Assembly (NCBI GenBank): GCA_003509805.1
Contig: DOMV01000255.1
Span: forward strand, 654-11,090
Source of the DNA: Planctomycetaceae bacterium
GTDB taxonomy: Bacteria; Planctomycetota; Planctomycetia; Pirellulales; Thermoguttaceae
Length of the DNA stretch: 10,437 nt
Reading direction: 5' to 3'
Shown here piece after piece: positions 6,229 through 10,437 of this stretch (position 1 is the first letter of the stretch; every line of letters starts with the position of its first letter). Under the pieces are notes generated by a model. It was not told the origin of the DNA. It made no database searches and saw nothing but the letters and a program-made list of their open reading frames with translations. A program made the position numbers and the translations under genes.

Positions 6229-6308
6229 TACACGGAACCGCGCCGAAAACCCTGACGCGGTCATACCGGGCTTTCGCGTATTCCAGCCGCCTCCAATGAT
6301 AGCGAATC

Positions 6309-7640
6309 ATGTATCTTCCCAACACCCCCGCCGATGTTCGTGATATGCTTTCCACCATCGGGGCCGCCTCGATCGAGGAATTGTTCGAAACGATTCCCGG
6401 CGAGTTGAAGTTGTCCCGTCCGCTGGAGCTGCCGGAAGGACTTACGGAATTGGAATTGTCGGCGCTCTTGGCGGAAATGACGGCTTCGACGGTTCCGGCG
6501 GGCGAAAACACCTGTTTTCTCGGCGGCGGCGCCTACGACCACTTCATCCCGGCCCTGGTCGACGCGCTCGCGGGCGACCCCCGCTTCGTCACCGCCTACA
6601 CCCCTTACCAGGCGGAGGCGTCGCAGGGAAGCCTCCAGGTTTTCTTCGAATACCAGACGTTGATCGCCCGGTTGACCGGAATGGACTTTTCGAACGCCTC
6701 CCATTACGACGGTTCGACCGCCTGCGTCGAAGCGGCCCTGATGGCCTGTACGGCGACGAAACGTTCCAAAATCGTGGTTCTCGACTCCGTTGCGCAACAC
6801 GATGCGGAAGTGCTTTCGACCTACCTGAAACACCGGGATGTCGAGTTGGCGCACTGCGGCGTCGACGAAGGCGCCTGTAATCTCGACGAACTTCGTTGTC
6901 TCGTCGATTCCCGGACCGCCTGCGTACTGCTCCGTCATCCGAACGCCTGGGGAATCCTGGAAGAGGTCGACCTGATTTCGCAAATCGTCCATGACGCCGG
7001 CGGCCTGTTGGTCGTGAACGTCGATCCGATTTCGCTGGGGATTTTGAAACGGCCCGACACCTACGGAGCGGACATCGTCGTCGCGGAAGGCCAGCCGCTC
7101 GGGTTGCCGCTCAGTTTCGGCGGTCCTTACCTGGGAATCCTCGCGTGTCGTCAATCACTGCTTCGCCGGATGCCGGGCCGACTGGTCGGTGAAACGGTCG
7201 ATCGAAACGGCAAGCGCTGTTGGGTCCTCACAATGCAGACCCGCGAACAACACATCCGCCGGGAAAAGGCGACCAGCAACATCTGTTCGAACCAAGGGCT
7301 CATGGCCATCCGCGCATGCATTTACCTTGCCGCGCTGGGACCGACCGGATTGCGCGAGGTCGCCGGTCTTTGTCTGCAAAAATCCCATTACCTTGCCGCC
7401 GAACTGGTCGCCAAAACGCCGTTGCGGCTTGTTTATCCGAAATCGCCGTTTTTCAAGGAATTTCTGCTCCGTATGCCCGGCGAACGACCGGCTGCGCCCT
7501 TTGTCGACGCCCTGGCCGAAAAAGGCATCTTCGCCGGAATTCCCTGCAAAGACACGTTGTTGGTCGCCGTCACGGAAAAACGGACCCGGGCCGAACTCGA
7601 CCGCTTCGTCCGGGAATGCGCCCGCTACACCGAAGTATAA
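6309..7640 (+). CDS. gcvPA: Glycine dehydrogenase (decarboxylating) subunit 1, glycine cleavage P-protein alpha
   Basis: The 443-residue protein has the normal length of GcvPA, the N-terminal half of the split P-protein. It shows the family's characteristic segments: FLGGGAYDHFIPALVDAL (about 75-92), AYTPYQAEASQGSLQVFFEY with QTLIARLTGMD (98-128), SHYDGSTACVEAALMA, DIVVAEGQPLGLPLSFGGPY, and the C-terminal REQHIRREKATSNICSNQGL. GcvPA pairs with GcvPB, which carries the pyridoxal phosphate lysine, to decarboxylate glycine and pass the aminomethyl group to the lipoyl arm of GcvH. The missing PLP lysine here is therefore normal. The start MYLPNTPADVRDML matches the family opening and has no Shine-Dalgarno sequence. 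gcvPB, gcvH and gcvT, which commonly sit beside gcvPA, are absent on both sides in this window. A good promoter lies about 80 bases upstream. Confidence 0.95.
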   Translation: MYLPNTPADVRDMLSTIGAASIEELFETIPGELKLSRPLELPEGLTELELSALLAEMTASTVPAGENTCFLGGGAYDHFIPALVDALAGDPRFVTAYTPYQAEASQGSLQVFFEYQTLIARLTGMDFSNASHYDGSTACVEAALMACTATKRSKIVVLDSVAQHDAEVLSTYLKHRDVELAHCGVDEGACNLDELRCLVDSRTACVLLRHPNAWGILEEVDLISQIVHDAGGLLVVNVDPISLGILKRPDTYGADIVVAEGQPLGLPLSFGGPYLGILACRQSLLRRMPGRLVGETVDRNGKRCWVLTMQTREQHIRREKATSNICSNQGLMAIRACIYLAALGPTGLREVAGLCLQKSHYLAAELVAKTPLRLVYPKSPFFKEFLLRMPGERPAAPFVDALAEKGIFAGIPCKDTLLVAVTEKRTRAELDRFVRECARYTEV

Positions 7641-7641
7641 T

Positions 7642-7671
7642 CGTCGGCTTTGTGCCCGTCGGCTTTGTGGC
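7642..7671 (+). repeat. 15-bp tandem duplication after the gcvPA stop
   Basis: The unit CGTCGGCTTTGTGCC (7642-7656) is followed directly by CGTCGGCTTTGTGGC (7657-7671), beginning one base after the TAA. The two units differ at one position. There is no hairpin, so it is not an intrinsic terminator. Confidence 0.75.
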
Positions 7672-7723
7672 GTTTATCCGGTAGGGTTGTTCCCCAACTC
7701 TAACTTGGCGAGTTCACGCGGTT

Positions 7724-7854
7724 TATACCGTCTGCCGCTCGAACGATCCGCGTAAATGCTTGCATTAACAAAAGTTGATGGCGAGTGGGTGCGGCAGGCG
7801 GACTTGACCGGGCGGACTTGACCAAAATGTCCGTTTTCATCGCGTTTCCCGTCT
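7724..7854 (+). repeat. Dispersed stem-forming repeat R2, copy b
   Basis: It starts TATACCG (7724-7730) and ends AAAATGTCCGTTTTCATCGC plus GTTTCCC, nearly identical to copy a over the last 50 bases, with the same doubled CTTGACC word. Relative to copies a and c it lacks about 35 bases after TATACCG (the AAACGGCCTG to CGCACAATCG part). The stem CTGCCGC (7732-7738) with GCGGCAG (7791-7797) remains. Its end is 10 bases from the stop codon of the transglutaminase-like gene, so, like copy a, it flanks the 3' end of a minus-strand gene. Confidence 0.85.
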
Positions 7855-7864
7855 GTTTCGGGCC

Positions 7865-9295
7865 TTACCGGTCGTTCGAAGCAGGAACGACTTCTTTTTC
7901 GACGAGTTCCTTCAGGCTCGGATCGTCAGGCAGGCGCTGACCGGCGTGCTTGTAAACGAGCATCGCATCCTCCGCGCGTCCTTCCCGCGCCAGGGAACGA
8001 ATCCAGTGGTAGTAAATATGCCGCTGGTTGATCCGGAATTTGTCGTAGGTTTCGTCCATCGACACCCCGTAATCGAGCAGGATCGCGGCCATGTCGAACC
8101 GGCCGGCGGTCGCGCAGTCGATCGACCAGTTGTTGATCGTCGCCATGAGGTTGCCCCACGCGGTTTCGCTCTGCGGGTCGAGGTACAGCGCCTTCAGGTT
8201 GGCGGCGGCGGCCTGCGGGTAGTCCTTCCTGTTGAGGTAATCGACTCCCTGGTTGTAATAAATCGTCGCGATCAACTGGACCGGCGTGATTTCGCGCAGT
8301 TTTTTCGAAAGATCGGTCAGTTGGGCGACGTCTTCCACCGTGTTGGCGGCACGAACGGCTTGAACATCGTCGATCGATCGGGCGGCGGATGCCGTCTTGC
8401 TCAGCGTCGCGGCACGCCGGGCCGTGGAATCACCGAGGGAAAACCAGTTCGGGCAGGTTGTTTCGAGGTCCATCGACTCGAAACCGGTCGGCGTCGCGTA
8501 TTTGACCCGGCTCAGGGCATGTCCCGGCATTTCGAGACCGCATGCGTCCAGACCCAACCGTTCGGCGACGGAATTGAAAATCACCGTCGCACTCACGCAA
8601 TTGTACTCGCCGGTCTCCAACACCCCGGCCGGGTCGGTGCAATCGATATTATACCCGGCGGTGAAAACGTTTTCGTGAAGGTATTGGAAAATGGTCTTCG
8701 TCAACGAAGCCGCCGCGTCCTCGTCACCGGGGGCGGCATTCGCGGCAACCCGGTTTTCAATTTCCCGGACGATTCGATCCAACCGGCCCTCGTAATCGGC
8801 GACCATTTGGGGAGTCCGGGTCCCCTCGGCAAGCAGGGCGGCGCGGAACTGATCGCAGGTGTTCCATTCCCCGTCCAAGGCGTCGGCAAGCATTTCCCCT
8901 TCGAGCGGATTGACACGCTTGGCAAGCATGTAGAAATCGCGAGGAGACCGTCCGTGACCGGCAAGCATCCGGCGATTCAGGCGAATCAGGCAGGTGTCCC
9001 CGGCCGTTTTCACATTCTTCGCCTGCTCTTCGGTGAGCGGTCCGAGGAAGGTGAGGTGCCGGTCGCCGAGCGGGTTTTCGACCACGGGGACCTTTACAGT
9101 CTGTTCGACCGCCTGGGCGGCGGACCACGCGTTCGGGGAAGAGGCGATCAACGCCCCCAAGCCCAGCAAGCCCGCGAATGTCAGTGTCAACGCGGCCCGT
9201 ATCGCGGCGGCCTGTATCGCATAGCCGACCCCGCGTCCCCGGACGGAACAAGTCGCCGGAATCTTCCGGCTCACAAGTGTTGTGTTGGTTTCCAT
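7865..9295 (-). CDS. Exported transglutaminase-like protein with C-terminal TPRs
   Basis: With the start at the ATG at 9293-9295 the protein has 476 residues. An earlier in-frame ATG at 9388 would add 31 polar residues with no family support; METNTTLVSR is preferred because a weak GAGG precedes it and it gives a normal signal sequence. A basic stretch followed by a hydrophobic segment (about 29-58, AALTLTFAGLLGLGALIASS) indicates a signal peptide or anchor. Residues 200-280 form a transglutaminase-like core of the SirB1 type: ETGEYNCVSATVIFNSVAER gives Cys233, PGHALSRV gives His259, and ESMDLETT gives Asp276, a plausible catalytic triad. TPR-like helices follow at about 340-385 (IYYNQGVDYLNRKDYPQAAA) and 425-460. 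Family members may act as cysteine peptidases or be inactive scaffolds; the substrate is unknown. The location is periplasmic or membrane-bound. R1c lies upstream and R2b immediately follows the stop. Confidence 0.8.
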   Translation of the reverse strand: METNTTLVSRKIPATCSVRGRGVGYAIQAAAIRAALTLTFAGLLGLGALIASSPNAWSAAQAVEQTVKVPVVENPLGDRHLTFLGPLTEEQAKNVKTAGDTCLIRLNRRMLAGHGRSPRDFYMLAKRVNPLEGEMLADALDGEWNTCDQFRAALLAEGTRTPQMVADYEGRLDRIVREIENRVAANAAPGDEDAAASLTKTIFQYLHENVFTAGYNIDCTDPAGVLETGEYNCVSATVIFNSVAERLGLDACGLEMPGHALSRVKYATPTGFESMDLETTCPNWFSLGDSTARRAATLSKTASAARSIDDVQAVRAANTVEDVAQLTDLSKKLREITPVQLIATIYYNQGVDYLNRKDYPQAAAANLKALYLDPQSETAWGNLMATINNWSIDCATAGRFDMAAILLDYGVSMDETYDKFRINQRHIYYHWIRSLAREGRAEDAMLVYKHAGQRLPDDPSLKELVEKEVVPASNDR

Positions 9296-9924
9296 GGCTG
9301 CCTCGTCGTTGTCGTCAAATGGTTGTCTCTGTCGATCTGCCGCACTTTTACCGTCGCGCCCGACAAAATCGCCGCAAGCGGAAAACACGGTTGTTCGCGG
9401 TGCGGGAATACTATACTGAAAACAAGTGCAATTTCCCGAAGCCGACGATTCGGAAGCCTGCCCTCGAAAAACAACACCGCCCGGAGGGTAAACGGAGGGT
9501 AAACGGAGGGTAAACGGGCGGTCGAGCGGGCTGTGTTTACCAACGACTCAACCGGCTTCGGTATGATATCATAGTTTCCTGCCGCCGTATTGGAGCGGCC
9601 CCCTTGAGAAAAAACGAGGAGAATTCTCAAATATCGCTCCACGAAGACAGGATTATGCCGGATACGAAGGCGGGAATCGTAATAACGGTCCTTCCCATCA
9701 CGAAGGGCGAGCCGTTTTCGAAGACTTGCATGGCGACGCATTTGAGGGCGACGCATTTCACGGCGACGCATTTCGCGGTCCCGTGCGGAACAACCGTCCT
9801 GAAACACTGTACATTGAAATACTGTACCTTGAAACACTGTACCTTGGAATGTTGTACCTGGAAACATCGCGTCTTGAAACATCGCGCAAGCCCGAACGTC
9901 GATGATGGTCCCAAAGGTCTTCAT
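9271..9924 (-). CDS. Doubtful ORF reading a pentapeptide-like repeat
   Basis: A 217-codon frame opens at the ATG at 9922-9924. In favour: AAGGAG (9933-9938 on the complement) lies eight bases upstream, a strong signal for this window, and residues 14-43 read as five-residue repeats (AMFQD AMFPG TTFQG TVFQG TVFQC TVFQD), resembling the A/T-x-F/L-x-x pattern of pentapeptide-repeat proteins. A nine-residue ORF (MKIRKERQP, 9921-9950) ends in ATGA over this start. Against: after the repeat the protein is strongly basic and featureless, it runs through repeat R1c, and it overlaps the start of the transglutaminase-like gene. The 15-bp array gives five-residue repeats in every frame. If real, the gene may be a degraded remnant whose meaningful part ends before about 9570. 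Confidence 0.2.
   Translation of the reverse strand: MKTFGTIIDVRACAMFQDAMFPGTTFQGTVFQGTVFQCTVFQDGCSARDREMRRREMRRPQMRRHASLRKRLALRDGKDRYYDSRLRIRHNPVFVERYLRILLVFSQGGRSNTAAGNYDIIPKPVESLVNTARSTARLPSVYPPFTLRAVLFFEGRLPNRRLREIALVFSIVFPHREQPCFPLAAILSGATVKVRQIDRDNHLTTTTRQPWKPTQHL
9410..9415 (-). promoter_or_regulatory. Possible -10 box for the transglutaminase-like gene
   Basis: TATAGT on the minus strand, five of six to consensus, lies at the gene-proximal edge of R1c and about 115 bases before the chosen start. The hexamer 17 bases upstream, inside R1c, is not -35-like, so the call is weak. Confidence 0.25.
9411..9566 (-). repeat. Dispersed stem-forming repeat R1, copy c
   Basis: On the plus strand it reads ACTGAAAAC, then TTTCCCGAAGCCGACGATTC, and ends ACCGGCTTCGGTAT; CCGAAGCCG (9436-9444) and CGGCTTCGG (9553-9561) are terminal inverted repeats. 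The middle, ACAACACCGCCCG against GCGGGCTGTGTTTAC, repeats the nested stem of copy a. It differs from copy a by having three tandem 11-bp units. Relative to the minus-strand gene starting at 9295, its orientation is the same as copies a and b relative to their genes. Confidence 0.85.
9483..9515 (+). repeat. Three 11-bp tandem units inside R1c
   Basis: GGAGGGTAAAC occurs three times without interruption (9483-9493, 9494-9504, 9505-9515). Copy a of R1 has a single equivalent unit at 1136-1146 on the opposite strand, so this is a copy-number expansion within the element. Confidence 0.9.
9732..9890. repeat. 15-bp minisatellite, two blocks
   Basis: Block 1 has three units of GGCGACGCATTT plus three variable bases at 9732-9746, 9747-9761 and 9762-9776. 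Nine bases later, block 2 has about seven units of the GAAACACTGTACCTT type ending at 9890 (six clear ones beginning at 9801, 9816, 9831, 9846, 9861 and 9876, and a degenerate one at 9786-9800). The units are contiguous, without spacers. All spacings are multiples of three, so an open frame is kept across both blocks on both strands. Confidence 0.9.
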
Positions 9925-9950
9925 GGCTGCCGCTCCTTACGGATCTTCAT

Positions 9951-9999
9951 GTAAAAAACAAAACGAGGGCGTACCGGACCTTTGGCGGTCAATTCGTCC
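9951..9999 (-). repeat. R3 element, copy b
   Basis: On the minus strand this reads GACGAATTGACCGCCAAAGG, then TCCGGTACGCCCTCGTTTTG and TTTTTTAC. This corresponds to the right part of R3a (5072-5120), including the CCGGTGCGCCCTCGTT block and the T run. The outer inverted repeat of R3a is not kept here. It is immediately upstream of the doubtful minus-strand ORF starting at 9924. Confidence 0.6.
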
Positions 10000-10065
10000 C
10001 CTCGCTGAAATCTACTCCTTCTCGCACGGAGAATCAATATCCGGAATGCCCGAGCCTGCATGTGT

Positions 10066-10212
10066 ACTGGAAACGCGATGCAAACAGACATTTGGTCACG
10101 TCTGCCTGCCGCACTTACTCGCCCCCTACTTTTGGTAATGTCATTATTTACACGAATCGTTCGAGCGGCAGGCGATTGTGCGCGGGAGGATTATCAGGCC
10201 GTTTACGGTATA
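10066..10212 (-). repeat. Dispersed stem-forming repeat R2, copy c
   Basis: Inverted relative to copies a and b: on the plus strand it begins ACTGGAAACGCGATGCAAAC and ends AGGCCGTTTACGGTATA. It has the full TATACCG-AAACGGCCTG part missing from copy b but only a single version of the segment that is doubled in a and b. A perfect nine-base stem, GCCTGCCGC (10104-10112) with GCGGCAGGC (10165-10173), is present. No plus-strand gene ends directly before it, unlike the other two copies. Confidence 0.85.
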
Positions 10213-10287
10213 CTACAGCTTTCATGAGAAAAAGGTCGAAAAAATCTTGAAATTCTCGAAAAACGCGGGACGAAACGGACGCCCCCC

Positions 10288-10339
10288 TTGTCAAAACCAC
10301 CTACATGGTACAATATAGTGGTTTGCCTTGGGTGGTTTT
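10288..10339 (+). promoter_or_regulatory. Promoter-like segment with competing inverted repeats
   Basis: TTGTCA (10288-10293) and TACAAT (10309-10314) resemble -35 and -10 boxes but with a short 15-base spacer. The segment AAAACCACC (10293-10301) can pair either with GTGGTTT (10318-10324) or with GGTGGTTTT (10331-10339), two mutually exclusive hairpins. A GGAGG and a short ORF follow. Confidence 0.3.
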
Positions 10340-10359
10340 CGGCCCGTTTGGAGGCGCGC

Positions 10360-10422
10360 ATGTCCGTCTGTTTAGCCGGGGCATCGACGATGCCCGTGGT
10401 GCGGTCTACTGAAAACCATTGA
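10360..10422 (+). CDS. Doubtful 20-codon ORF with strong Shine-Dalgarno sequence
   Basis: GGAGG lies five bases before the ATG at 10360, one of the best ribosome binding sites in the window. The ORF reads MSVCLAGASTMPVV and stops at TGA (10420-10422), inside the edge of the R1d repeat. It could be a leader peptide or a small protein, or chance. No similarity is recognised. Confidence 0.2.
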   Translation: MSVCLAGASTMPVVRSTENH

Positions 10423-10437
10423 CATTTCCCGAAGCCG
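10406..10437 (-). repeat. Dispersed repeat R1, copy d, cut by the window end
   Basis: CTACTGAAAACCATT is followed by GACATTTCCCGAAGCCG, the same edge as R1c at 9411-9444 and the reverse complement of the right edges of copies a and b. The rest of the element would lie beyond the window. Confidence 0.75.

Larger units (their letters stand above)
9296..10437. other. 1.1-kb repeat-rich region with no secure gene
   Basis: Reading both strands finds no recognisable protein family here. The region contains R1c (9411-9566), a 15-bp minisatellite (9732-9890), R3b (9951-9999), R2c (10066-10212), a promoter-like segment with competing inverted repeats (10288-10339), and the start of another R1 copy at the window end. 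Two small ORFs with unusually good Shine-Dalgarno sequences are listed separately as doubtful. Confidence 0.6.

Noticed and set aside
6229..6308. Glycine riboswitch ahead of gcvPA
   Set aside because: The leader is only about 74 bases and no conserved glycine aptamer core is seen.
6261..7154. 297-codon minus-strand frame opposite gcvPA
   Set aside because: It is an antisense shadow of a secure gene, with no recognisable motifs.
7946..9502. 518-codon plus-strand open frame opposite the transglutaminase-like gene
   Set aside because: It is the antisense of a gene with clear catalytic motifs and a signal peptide. Its own translation is rich in Arg, Gly, Val and His, without domain features.
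9732..9890. CRISPR array
   Set aside because: The 15-bp units are contiguous with no spacers and are too short; no cas gene is present.
1084..10437. Insertion sequence or prophage as the source of the repeats
   Set aside because: No transposase, integrase or phage gene is in the window, and no clear target-site duplications are seen at R1 or R2 edges; a non-autonomous element remains possible.

Overview
The window looks like a piece of a bacterial chromosome of moderate to high G+C, most probably from a planctomycete (Planctomycetota). This is inferred from an alternative GlmU-type nucleotidyltransferase/acetyltransferase of the form known mainly from Bacteroidetes and planctomycetes, a split-type glycine decarboxylase subunit 1, a secreted transglutaminase-like/TPR protein, mostly poor Shine-Dalgarno signals, and long repeat-filled gaps between ordinary metabolic genes. 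There is no 16S rRNA or other decisive marker, so the placement is moderate.

Layout from left to right: the 3' end of ispD (+); a convergent HAD phosphatase of the beta-phosphoglucomutase type with a tRNA-Leu(CAA) 10 bases upstream on the same strand (-); a repeat-bearing gap; a GlmU-like sugar nucleotidyltransferase (+) ending in a good hairpin terminator; an unrecognised protein (+); a minus-strand operon of Bax inhibitor-1-like membrane protein, an unlisted 44-codon small ORF overlapping both neighbours, and thioredoxin; a 490-base repeat-filled gap; a SAM-dependent methyltransferase (-) divergent from gcvPA (+); a short repeat-bearing gap; a large exported Cys-His-Asp transglutaminase-like protein with TPRs (-); and a final 1.1 kb with no secure gene, made of repeats, a 15-bp minisatellite and small doubtful ORFs.

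The protein genes are mainly housekeeping (isoprenoid precursor, cell-wall/sugar nucleotide, redox, one-carbon/glycine metabolism) and do not form one pathway. I see no defence system, prophage, integrase or transposase.

The unusual content is intergenic. Three families of dispersed, stem-forming repeats are present, called here R1, R2 and R3. All three complete R1 copies lie just upstream of a gene start in the same orientation. Two of three R2 copies start within 5 to 12 bases of a gene's stop codon. R1 and R2 share a TATACCG-type edge. In addition, 15-bp tandem duplications occur at three separate places, one of them inside a coding sequence. These are the points most worth a second look.
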